From Gammaproteobacteria bacterium (lineage in GTDB: Bacteria > Pseudomonadota > Gammaproteobacteria > Pseudomonadales > Pseudohongiellaceae): a stretch of DNA of 39,260 nucleotides. Each line of letters opens with the position of its first letter. Position 1 is the stretch's first letter. Positions 32,551 through 39,260 of this stretch are shown in pieces. Position numbers and translations under genes: made by a program. The stretch is from the NCBI GenBank assembly GCA_030427065.1, contig JAUHWU010000017.1, forward strand, positions 1-39,260, in the 5' to 3' direction. A model generated the notes under the pieces. It made no database searches and had not been told where the DNA came from. It saw nothing but the letters and a program-made list of their open reading frames with translations.

Positions 32551-33756
32551 ATGAGGGCAAAAATGGTGAGTTTGCGAATAATTTTCACAGCTATTACTTC
32601 CGTAAATTACAGGCGCTTTTCGGGAATACTGCTGCTGGCGTGTGTTTTCGCAGGCCCGCTAAATGCCCAGCAGTCAATTATTCCCCGTCCTCCCCAGGTC
32701 GCTGCGACCAGCTATATCCTCATTGATGCCAAAACCGGTGAAATCCTGGTTGAAGAAAATGCCGATATTCCACTGCCGCCAGCAAGTCTGACGAAAATAA
32801 TGACCTCCTACGTTGCTGCTAATGAAGTGGCACAGGGTAATGTTTCTCTCAATGATCAGGTTCATGTCAGTGTCAAGGCATGGCAGATGGAAGGGTCGAA
32901 GATGTTTATCCAGGAAGGCACGCAGGTGCGACTGGAGGACCTGTTACGCGGCATGATTATTCAGTCTGGCAATGACGCCAGTGTTGCCATTGCAGAGCAT
33001 ATAGCCGGCAGTGAAGCTGCCTTTGCCGACATGATGAATCAGCATGCGGAGCTACTGGGATTGAATAACAGCTATTTTTTGAATGCATCAGGTTTGCCCA
33101 TGGCACAACATACCATGTCGGCCAGAGATCTGGCGCTGCTGTCCAAGGCATTGATAGAAAACTTTCCTTCCCATTACGCCATGTATGCTGAAAGGGAGTT
33201 TACCTACAACGAAATACGTCAGCCCAACAGGAACAGTCTGCTGTTTAGAGATCGCAATGTAGACGGCATCAAGACAGGTCATACCGATGAGGCGGGTTAT
33301 TGTCTGGTAGCCTCGGCAACAAGAGACGATATGCGTCTGATAGCGGTAGTCATGGGAACAGACAGTACTGATGCCCGAGCCATTGAATCACAGAAACTGC
33401 TTACCTATGGCTTTCGCTTCTACCAGACTCTGCGGTTATTCAAAAACAGTGAAGTGCTGTCAACCGAGCGCGTCTGGTCCGGCAAGAACAATGCTGTAGA
33501 TATCGGCATAACTGACGAGGTATATGTGACGATTCCCCGGGGTCAGGAAGACAGCCTGGTTAGAGAACTGGTAATAGACGAAACTCTGAAAGCACCAATC
33601 AGTGCAGGGCAGGTACTGGGTAATATTAAAATCAGCCTGGCTGATCAGGTTTTTTATGACGGTTCGGTGGTTGCTATGGAGGCCATCGAAAGAGGCAGTT
33701 TTATCAAACGCATTATGGATTTTCTCCACCTGTTTTTCCTCAGCCTGTTTGGCTAG
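32551..33756 (+). CDS. dacA: D-alanyl-D-alanine carboxypeptidase (PBP5/6 family)
   Basis: Periplasmic enzyme that removes the terminal D-Ala of peptidoglycan stem peptides. It has 401 residues with a signal peptide ending LNAQ near residue 40. Catalytic motifs: SLTK (Ser 79, Lys 82), SGN (in IQSGNDASVAIAEH) and KTG (DGIKTGHTDEAGYCL). A PBP5-type C-terminal beta domain follows, then an amphipathic helix at the very end (FIKRIMDFLHLFFLSLFG) that anchors the protein to the inner membrane. It lies between rlpA and ybeD as in pseudomonads, where it is called dacC. Confidence 0.95.
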   Translation: MRAKMVSLRIIFTAITSVNYRRFSGILLLACVFAGPLNAQQSIIPRPPQVAATSYILIDAKTGEILVEENADIPLPPASLTKIMTSYVAANEVAQGNVSLNDQVHVSVKAWQMEGSKMFIQEGTQVRLEDLLRGMIIQSGNDASVAIAEHIAGSEAAFADMMNQHAELLGLNNSYFLNASGLPMAQHTMSARDLALLSKALIENFPSHYAMYAEREFTYNEIRQPNRNSLLFRDRNVDGIKTGHTDEAGYCLVASATRDDMRLIAVVMGTDSTDARAIESQKLLTYGFRFYQTLRLFKNSEVLSTERVWSGKNNAVDIGITDEVYVTIPRGQEDSLVRELVIDETLKAPISAGQVLGNIKISLADQVFYDGSVVAMEAIERGSFIKRIMDFLHLFFLSLFG

Positions 33757-33808
33757 GAGGGTGAATTATCAGGTCTCTGACAGTCCAGGAGCAATTACGA
33801 AACGTAGT

Positions 33809-34078
33809 ATGGAACCCGAAGATTCTCCCAAAATAGAATATCCCTGCCGTTACCCTATCAAGGTCATGGGGCTGGATGTCGATGGGTTCAGTAGCGCTAT
33901 TATTGATATCCTTCGTCAACATGCCCCTGAACTTGCAGAGCAAGACATCAATTTTCGGCCCAGCCGGCATGGTAAATATCTGGCGGTCAATGTGATTATT
34001 ATTGCCCGCTCAGTGGAGCAGATTCAGGCTATCTTTGATGACCTGAAAGCCAGTGGCCGTGTCGCCATGGTCATTTGA
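33809..34078 (+). CDS. ybeD: YbeD / DUF493 family regulatory protein
   Basis: An 89-residue ACT-like domain protein, matching the 87 residues of E. coli YbeD. It shows YPCRYPIKVMG, DGFSSAIIDILRQHAPEL, RPSRHGKYLAVNVII and a C-terminal ASGRVAMVI. The function is unknown; its constant place between dacA and lipB suggests a link with lipoate or wall metabolism. The ATG at 33809 gives the family length, though its only ribosome site (AGGAG at 33787-33791) is far. An in-frame GTG at 33761 sits directly against AGGAGG and would add 16 residues. Confidence 0.9.
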   Translation: MEPEDSPKIEYPCRYPIKVMGLDVDGFSSAIIDILRQHAPELAEQDINFRPSRHGKYLAVNVIIIARSVEQIQAIFDDLKASGRVAMVI

Positions 34079-34103
34079 CCAGCACAACACTTGAAGAGCT
34101 AAT

Positions 34104-34748
34104 GTGACCAGTATTCTTGCACCAAGTTATCTTGAGGAACTGGTCTTCAGAGACCTGGGTCTGACTGATTATTCAGACACCTTCAATGCCATGAAGTCAT
34201 TCACTATTGAGCGCAAGCCCGGGGAAAAAGATGAATGCTGGTTACTGGAACATAGCCCTGTTTACACACTTGGGCAGGCTGGACTGAAAGAACATATCAT
34301 TGATCCCCATGCCATACCGGTGGTTGAAAGCGACCGCGGTGGCCAGGTCACTTATCATGGGCCTGGACAACTGGTTGCCTATCTTCTGCTTGATATCAGG
34401 CGTCGAAATACAGGAGTCCGGCAACTGGTTGATATTATTGAGCAAAGTATTATCGAAGTGCTTGCCGGTTTTTCCATTTGTGCTTCAACCCGCAAGGGAG
34501 CGCCTGGTGTCTATGTCGATGATGACAAGATTGCTGCGCTTGGCTTGAGAATCAAGAATGGCTGCTCCTATCATGGCCTGAGTCTGAATGTTGACATGGA
34601 TCTTGAGCCATTCAGTTATATTAATCCCTGTGGCTATCCCGGATTGGGGGTTACCCAGATTCGCAGGTTTGTTACCGATTACCCGAATGACCTGATGGCA
34701 GAAACCAGTGCAAGGTTAAGCAAGGTCCTGTCAGACAATCTGCTATAA
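34104..34748 (+). CDS. lipB: Octanoyltransferase LipB
   Basis: Moves octanoyl from acyl-carrier protein to the lipoyl domains of 2-oxoacid dehydrogenases and the glycine cleavage H protein. It has 214 residues from a GTG start. Family motifs: [28 protein letters not shown], the catalytic Lys in [21 protein letters not shown] and the catalytic Cys in INPCGYPG. LipA follows after 34 bases, so octanoylation and sulfur insertion genes lie together. Confidence 0.96.
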   Translation: MTSILAPSYLEELVFRDLGLTDYSDTFNAMKSFTIERKPGEKDECWLLEHSPVYTLGQAGLKEHIIDPHAIPVVESDRGGQVTYHGPGQLVAYLLLDIRRRNTGVRQLVDIIEQSIIEVLAGFSICASTRKGAPGVYVDDDKIAALGLRIKNGCSYHGLSLNVDMDLEPFSYINPCGYPGLGVTQIRRFVTDYPNDLMAETSARLSKVLSDNLL

Positions 34749-34749
34749 T
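34744..34749 (+). promoter_or_regulatory. Possible -10 box before lipA
   Basis: A perfect TATAAT overlaps the end of lipB, 34 bases before the lipA ATG. No strong -35 is seen at the right distance, so a separate lipA promoter is only possible. Confidence 0.3.
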
Positions 34750-34782
34750 TCTTTCCTTTTTAACTTTATCAGTAGCTCAATT

Positions 34783-35742
34783 ATGCCAAATACAGAAAAT
34801 ATCAAACCTGTTGTACAGGGTGAAAAACTTCGTGGTGCAGACAAAGTAGCTCGAATTCCAATTAAGATTATCCCGACAGTTGAAATGCCGCGTAAACCGG
34901 AATGGATTCGTGTGACTCTGGGCAATAATGAAAAAGTGGACAAGATCCGCCAGACCCTGCGCAAGCATAAACTGAGTTCGGTATGCGAGGAAGCCTCCTG
35001 TCCTAATCTGGGCGAGTGCTTCAGCGGTGGTACCGCTACTTTCATGATTATGGGCGATATCTGTACGCGCCGTTGTCCGTTTTGCGATGTTGCCCATGGC
35101 CGTCCCAATGCGCTGATGGAAAACGAACCTCTGGAACTTGCTGAAGCGATTGCGGAGATGGGGCTCACTTACGTGGTAGTGACTTCAGTTGACCGGGATG
35201 ACCTGCGTGATGGTGGTGCTGATCATTTTGCCCGCTGTATAGCTGAAACCCGCCGCCTGAATCCCGGTATCAAGGTTGAGGTGTTAGTCCCGGATTTTCG
35301 TGGCAGGGGCGATATTGCCATCGACATTCTGTCGCGCACCACCCCGGATGTGTTTAACCACAACCTGGAAACTGTGCCCAGACTGTATAAACAGGTGCGA
35401 CCCGGTTCAGACTATCAGTGGTCGCTCGACCTGTTGAAAAAATATAAAGAGATGGCGCCTGATGTGCTGACCAAATCCGGCATCATGGTAGGTGTCGGTG
35501 AGACCAGAGAAGAAGTGTTACAGGTAATGGAAGATATGTACGCTCACAATATTGACATGGTCACCATTGGTCAGTATCTGCAGCCGTCCCGGGATCATTT
35601 GCCAATAGATCGTTTTGTGCACCCGGATGAATTTGAGGAATATGCCCGGGTAGGCGAAAAGATGGGGTTCCATCATGTTGCCAGTGGTCCCATGGTGCGC
35701 TCCAGTTACCACGCTGACAAACAGGCAAAACTGACAGGCTAG
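34783..35742 (+). CDS. lipA: Lipoyl synthase LipA
   Basis: Radical SAM enzyme that inserts two sulfur atoms into protein-bound octanoate to make lipoate. It has 319 residues (E. coli 321). The auxiliary cluster ligands are in [12 protein letters not shown] and the radical SAM cluster ligands are in [48 protein letters not shown] and TIGQYLQPS are normal, and the C-terminal Arg-Ser-Ser-Tyr (MVRSSYHAD) that ligates the auxiliary cluster is present. It is the last gene of the conserved block. Confidence 0.97.
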   Translation: MPNTENIKPVVQGEKLRGADKVARIPIKIIPTVEMPRKPEWIRVTLGNNEKVDKIRQTLRKHKLSSVCEEASCPNLGECFSGGTATFMIMGDICTRRCPFCDVAHGRPNALMENEPLELAEAIAEMGLTYVVVTSVDRDDLRDGGADHFARCIAETRRLNPGIKVEVLVPDFRGRGDIAIDILSRTTPDVFNHNLETVPRLYKQVRPGSDYQWSLDLLKKYKEMAPDVLTKSGIMVGVGETREEVLQVMEDMYAHNIDMVTIGQYLQPSRDHLPIDRFVHPDEFEEYARVGEKMGFHHVASGPMVRSSYHADKQAKLTG

Positions 35743-35758
35743 TCCTGATGGTGAGCTG

Positions 35759-36562
35759 ATGAGCAGATTGCTGAACAAGGTTGCTTTTATTACCGGTGCT
35801 GCTGGGGGTATTGGCCTGGCTACGGCAAAACTCTTTTTACAGGAAGGTGCCTCGGTCATCATGGCTGATCGGGATGCAGACCTGTTGGAAGATGCCAGGG
35901 AAACCATGGAGCAGCTTGTTAAAGCTGAAGGGGCAGAAGGCAGCTTTAATATAGTGAAAACAGATGTCACCAGTCAGGAAGAAATTGAACAAACCATCGG
36001 CCATGTTCTGAGGAAGTTTAGCCGCATTGATATCGCTGTTCTCAATGCCGGCATACCCGGTGCGAACATGCCGCTGGAAGACTACCCGGTAGATTTGTTT
36101 GATGAAGTAATGGCGGTGAATTTGCGTGGTGTCTGGCTGTCATTGCGTTCTGTTATTCCGGCAATGAAACAGCAGCAAAGCGGCAGCATCATTATGACCT
36201 CATCCATTCAGGGCTTGTCCGCATTGCCAGGCACGACAGCTTATACCACCAGTAAACACGCTCTGGTCGGCATGATGAAAGGGGCGGCACTGGAGCTTGC
36301 TGAATTCGGTATCAGGGTTAATACGATCCATCCTGGTTACGTCGAAACGCCGATGATGGATGCCATCCATCATGCCGTCGTGCCGGATGCGCCGGAAAAA
36401 TTCCAGGCAAGTATTGCCTCGTCGGTGCCCATGGGTCGCTATGCCAAAGCGGATGAAATAGCCCGTCTCATGTTGTTTCTGGCCAGTGACGAATCCAGTT
36501 ATTCAACCGGGAGCAGCTTTCTTGCTGACGGCGGTATTTTGGCTGCCTTGCCAAGCTTCTAG
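35759..36562 (+). CDS. SDR family NAD(P)-dependent oxidoreductase
   Basis: A classical short-chain dehydrogenase of 267 residues. The cofactor loop TGAAGGIG is at 12-19, followed by MADRDAD, whose Asp after the second strand favours NAD over NADP. NAG is at 96-98 and the catalytic Ser, Tyr and Lys are at about 148, 162 and 166 (MTSS and AYTTSKHA). The C-terminal SSYSTGSSFLADGG is the usual end. The substrate cannot be told. It is 16 bases after lipA and probably read with it, but it is not part of the standard lipoate block, so it looks inserted between lipA and holA. Confidence 0.92.
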   Translation: MSRLLNKVAFITGAAGGIGLATAKLFLQEGASVIMADRDADLLEDARETMEQLVKAEGAEGSFNIVKTDVTSQEEIEQTIGHVLRKFSRIDIAVLNAGIPGANMPLEDYPVDLFDEVMAVNLRGVWLSLRSVIPAMKQQQSGSIIMTSSIQGLSALPGTTAYTTSKHALVGMMKGAALELAEFGIRVNTIHPGYVETPMMDAIHHAVVPDAPEKFQASIASSVPMGRYAKADEIARLMLFLASDESSYSTGSSFLADGGILAALPSF

Positions 36563-36629
36563 TCATTCCAAATCATTGATTGATTTAATCTTGTGATTAG
36601 CCAGCAAGCATCCCGGCAGTCGTGGTGTT

Positions 36630-37670
36630 TTAGTATCGTGTGTCGGAAGTGGCTTCGATAGCCGTGAGGATACCGGTCAGATCCAGAATCATACTGGTTA
36701 ATTCATCCCAGGGTTTGAGGTCCATCAGCCCTTTTACAGACTGATCGACATTGCGCGCTTTCATTAGCATGTTTTCCAGACTGCCAATGCTGTGATTGCG
36801 CAGGGCATGGCCAATGATGGGCATTCTGTTTTGCCACACTCTTTCAGATTGCATAACCCCGTTAATATTATGTCCCTGACTAATTTTTTCCTGCATGCGT
36901 AACAGGGTTCTGATTTCACGAGTCAGAAAAAACAGTATTTTTAAGGGATCATCGCCTTCGGCGCGCAAATGATTGAGTATATTCAGTGCCTTGCCACCAT
37001 GACCTGCAAGACTGGCATCAGCCAGGGCAAACACATTGAAGCGCGAACTGTCCGCCACAGCTCTGGCGACAAAATCCCGGTTTAACATTCTGTCACCTGC
37101 CAGCAGCGCGAGCTTGTCAATTTCCTGGGCAGCGGCAAGCAGATTCCCCTCCACGCGCTGACAGATGATATCGATACTGTCCTGATCAGCCGTCATCCCG
37201 GCCCGCTTTATGCGCTGGGCTACCCAGCCTGGCAGCTGTTGTGCATTGACTGGCCAAACCTGCACAACAAGGCCTCTGGACTCGATGGCCTTGAACCATT
37301 TTGTGGAAAGCGCTGGCTTTTCGATTCTGCCACTGCTAATTAGCAGTAAATTATCTTCGCCGGGATCTTCGGCGTAGGTTTCCAGGGCTTTTTTGGCCTC
37401 GTTATCCAGTTTTGGTGAATGTAGCCGCAGATCTATCAGTTTGCGATCGGCAAACAGGGACAGACTGTTGGCTGATTCCAGCAAGATACCCCAGTTAAAC
37501 TGGGCACTGACATCATGTACTTCACGTTCAGTAAAGCCTTGCTGTTTGGCAATATCGCGCACACTGTCGAGCATTTCCTGCACCAGCAGGGTCTCGTCAC
37601 CGGAGATCCAGATAAGCGCAGGCAACTGTTTTTTCAGTTGGGAAGTGAGTTGTTCAGGTTTGACGATCAT
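36630..37670 (-). CDS. holA: DNA polymerase III subunit delta
   Basis: Clamp-loader subunit that opens the sliding clamp. The 346-residue product matches E. coli HolA (343). The start MIVKPEQLTSQLKKQLPALIWISGDETLLVQE is typical. Later segments such as LLISSGRIEKPALSTKWFKAIE, ICQRVEGNLLAAAQEIDKLALL, SRFNVFALADASLAG and ILFFLTREIRTLLRM are recognisable of the family, which has a divergent ATPase-like domain without a P-loop. In relatives it follows leuS and lptE; here its neighbour upstream is a Na/Pi cotransporter gene, and it points toward the lipA block. Convergent with the SDR gene (67 bases between stops). Confidence 0.93.
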   Translation of the reverse strand: MIVKPEQLTSQLKKQLPALIWISGDETLLVQEMLDSVRDIAKQQGFTEREVHDVSAQFNWGILLESANSLSLFADRKLIDLRLHSPKLDNEAKKALETYAEDPGEDNLLLISSGRIEKPALSTKWFKAIESRGLVVQVWPVNAQQLPGWVAQRIKRAGMTADQDSIDIICQRVEGNLLAAAQEIDKLALLAGDRMLNRDFVARAVADSSRFNVFALADASLAGHGGKALNILNHLRAEGDDPLKILFFLTREIRTLLRMQEKISQGHNINGVMQSERVWQNRMPIIGHALRNHSIGSLENMLMKARNVDQSVKGLMDLKPWDELTSMILDLTGILTAIEATSDTRY

Positions 37671-37736
37671 GTGTCATCATTCTAGCGAAGGCCAATGATG
37701 CATAAAAGCGCTATTATCAGTCTTTATCGACAAAGT

Positions 37737-39260
37737 TCAGGCTTCAGTTTGAGTAACAGAGGGTTCATCAGCTTTTGCCAGCGTATCATGTGCATCGTGT
37801 AACAGTTCAATATTAGCCTGGTCACTAACACTGGATTCAATAACTTCACCTTCTGCATTACGTTGCAGTGATTCCCTGACTGAATTCAGTCGTCTCGCGG
37901 CTTTCCATAAATGTCGGCAGCCACGTTTTACCTGATTGGCATATTGCAGCAGGATGTCCATCTGTGAAATTTGCAGATTGCCAAATGAGGCATTAAGCAG
38001 AATCGCCTCTTTCAGGATGTCGTATTTCTTTTCCACTTCAGCATAGTTATCCGGGCTTTTTATGGTCTCCGGGGTATTATCGGGGGTGAGTGAATCCAGA
38101 TGTCTGTCGGCGGCTGCAATAAATTCATGAAAGGCAGTATTGAAGTCCCTTTCCTGATGTTCCATGGTGATATCTCCCAGTCGGGCAATATCCTCTGAAA
38201 TCTCGATGCTCAGTATGTATTCCTGTAAGGCATACATCAGGCTCATCAAGGCTTCGGATATAAACGGAGTTAATTCGTTTTTATTCAGCCCTGCGGAGAA
38301 TTTACCTATTTCGCCAGCCAGATTACGAATGATGGCGCTGCGACTTTTAAAATCGTATTCCTGCAATCGCAGGTTTTTCTGTAACAACTCCACGCACATG
38401 GTTGCGATTCTGCTTAACTCCAGCGATAGCGTATCAACCGCGATATAGGGCAGCGCCAGCACATTTTTATCAAGGTAACGGGGTCTGGATTCGGTTTCCT
38501 CCTGCGTCTGAAATCGGTGATTCAGTATCTGGACCATCCGGCTGGAGAGCGGCCACATCAGAATCACACCGAGCACATTGAAGGTGGTATGAAAGATTGC
38601 CAAAGACACTGAGGGTGAGGTATCCAGGCCAAATGCCGTCTGTACTGTAGCGCCCAGCCACAGCATTGGCCCGAGGAGTAACAGGGCGGCGAGTGCGGTA
38701 ATGAGATTAAACAGCACATGGGCCATGGCAACTCGCTTGGCAGTGGACGTCGCACCAAACACCGAAATTATTGCGGTGGTTGTAGTCCCCAGATTTGCAC
38801 CTATCACCATGGCAGCAGCTATATTGTAGGGAACCAATCCACTTTCTGCCGCACTAAGGGCAACCACCATCGCCGCACTTGAGGACTGCATGACGGTTGT
38901 TAGCAGGAAGCCGATAAAGAGATAGGTCAGGACCAGTAATAGGGTGAGTTCCTGAGCTTGCGGCAGAGAAATATTGGCTGACAGGGATTCAAAAGCGGTT
39001 TTTAAAAACCCGATTCCCAGGAATAAAAGTCCAAAACCCACAATGGCCTGACCCGAGAAGCCGCGTCTGGTTTCCTTGCCGGTCAGTTTCAGGATGGCGC
39101 CAATACCAACCATGGGCAGGGCAAGAGCTTCTATGTTTAATTTAAAGCCAATCAGGGCAACGATCCATGCGGTCATGGTAGTACCGACATTGCTGCCGAA
39201 GATTACCCATATGGCTCTTTCCAGACTAAGCATGCCGGCATTGGCAAAACCTATAGTGGC
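37737..39260 (-). CDS. Na/Pi cotransporter family protein, 5' end outside the window
   Basis: A membrane phosphate transporter of the NptA/YjbB type, cut by the right edge. The frame stays open from its last in-window ATG (39233) to base 39260 and encodes the family sequence just before GSNVGTTMTAW, so the true start lies beyond. The visible part has at least six to seven membrane segments, the two repeated signatures GSNVGTT and QSSSAAMVV plus GANLGTTTTA, and then a helical PhoU-like cytoplasmic domain (about residues 280-498, with ESRPRYLDKNVL, LSLELSRIATMCVELLQ and a long acidic end). It is 66 bases upstream of holA on the same strand and may be read with it. Confidence 0.93.
   Translation of the reverse strand, partial: ATIGFANAGMLSLERAIWVIFGSNVGTTMTAWIVALIGFKLNIEALALPMVGIGAILKLTGKETRRGFSGQAIVGFGLLFLGIGFLKTAFESLSANISLPQAQELTLLLVLTYLFIGFLLTTVMQSSSAAMVVALSAAESGLVPYNIAAAMVIGANLGTTTTAIISVFGATSTAKRVAMAHVLFNLITALAALLLLGPMLWLGATVQTAFGLDTSPSVSLAIFHTTFNVLGVILMWPLSSRMVQILNHRFQTQEETESRPRYLDKNVLALPYIAVDTLSLELSRIATMCVELLQKNLRLQEYDFKSRSAIIRNLAGEIGKFSAGLNKNELTPFISEALMSLMYALQEYILSIEISEDIARLGDITMEHQERDFNTAFHEFIAAADRHLDSLTPDNTPETIKSPDNYAEVEKKYDILKEAILLNASFGNLQISQMDILLQYANQVKRGCRHLWKAARRLNSVRESLQRNAEGEVIESSVSDQANIELLHDAHDTLAKADEPSVTQTEA

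Overview
The window looks like a piece of chromosome from a mid-GC gammaproteobacterium, probably free-living and aerobic. The main reason is the cell-wall and lipoate block proA-nadD-rsfS-rlmH-mrdA-rodA-rlpA-dacA-ybeD-lipB-lipA (25237-35742), whose order resembles that of Pseudomonas and relatives. Supporting signs are msrP-msrQ, an adjacent serA-serC pair, and many exported proteins of families common in environmental and marine Proteobacteria (DUF6152, DUF885, DUF5916, DUF3237). No species is assigned. I see no rRNA operon, CRISPR array, transposase or phage gene.

Layout. 161-1843: msrP-msrQ, periplasmic methionine sulfoxide repair. 1868-2270: a strong stable-RNA-type promoter, a broken tRNA-Ile copy, an intact tRNA-Ile(GAT), hairpins, and a second partial copy of the tRNA 3' end. 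2357-7654: five genes for secreted proteins. Three share a domain with a G-x-SVG-x-WEG-x-TLV signature, two share a DUF6152 domain, and one protein carries both; a DUF885 lipoprotein lies among them. 7663-10643 (minus strand): a SIMPL protein with a stand-alone NAD(P)H-hydrate epimerase, then a triheme cytochrome c lipoprotein with its own terminator. 10876-13884: a 2-hydroxyacid dehydrogenase, two tandem DUF3237 genes with a one-base-overlapping exported partner, and the remnant of a uracil-DNA-glycosylase-family gene.

14007-18284: an ECF-type sigma factor, a likely membrane anti-sigma protein, a small acidic exported protein, a DUF3106 repeat protein, an L,D-transpeptidase with an NTF2-like tail and an M14 peptidase lipoprotein. 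Together these look like an envelope-related regulatory and remodelling cluster. 18300-18839 is a DUF924 gene cut by a single in-frame TAG. 19103-22188 holds a DUF5916 outer-membrane-barrel protein and an exported TPR protein.

22391-24700 (minus): serA-serC, serine biosynthesis. 24852-35742 (plus): a GIY-YIG protein, then the conserved block for proline, NAD, ribosome silencing and methylation, the elongasome (PBP2, RodA), septal and peptidoglycan trimming (RlpA, DacA), and lipoate attachment and synthesis. An SDR oxidoreductase follows lipA. 36630-39260 (minus): holA and the 3' part of a Na/Pi cotransporter that runs off the right edge.

The most unusual items are the tRNA-Ile locus with partial copies on both sides, the fused and split DUF6152/WEG secreted family, the sigma-factor envelope cluster, and two genes caught decaying: the UDG family gene by an out-of-frame internal deletion, and DUF924 by one amber codon. 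Homology calls come from reading the protein sequences by eye, without database searches.
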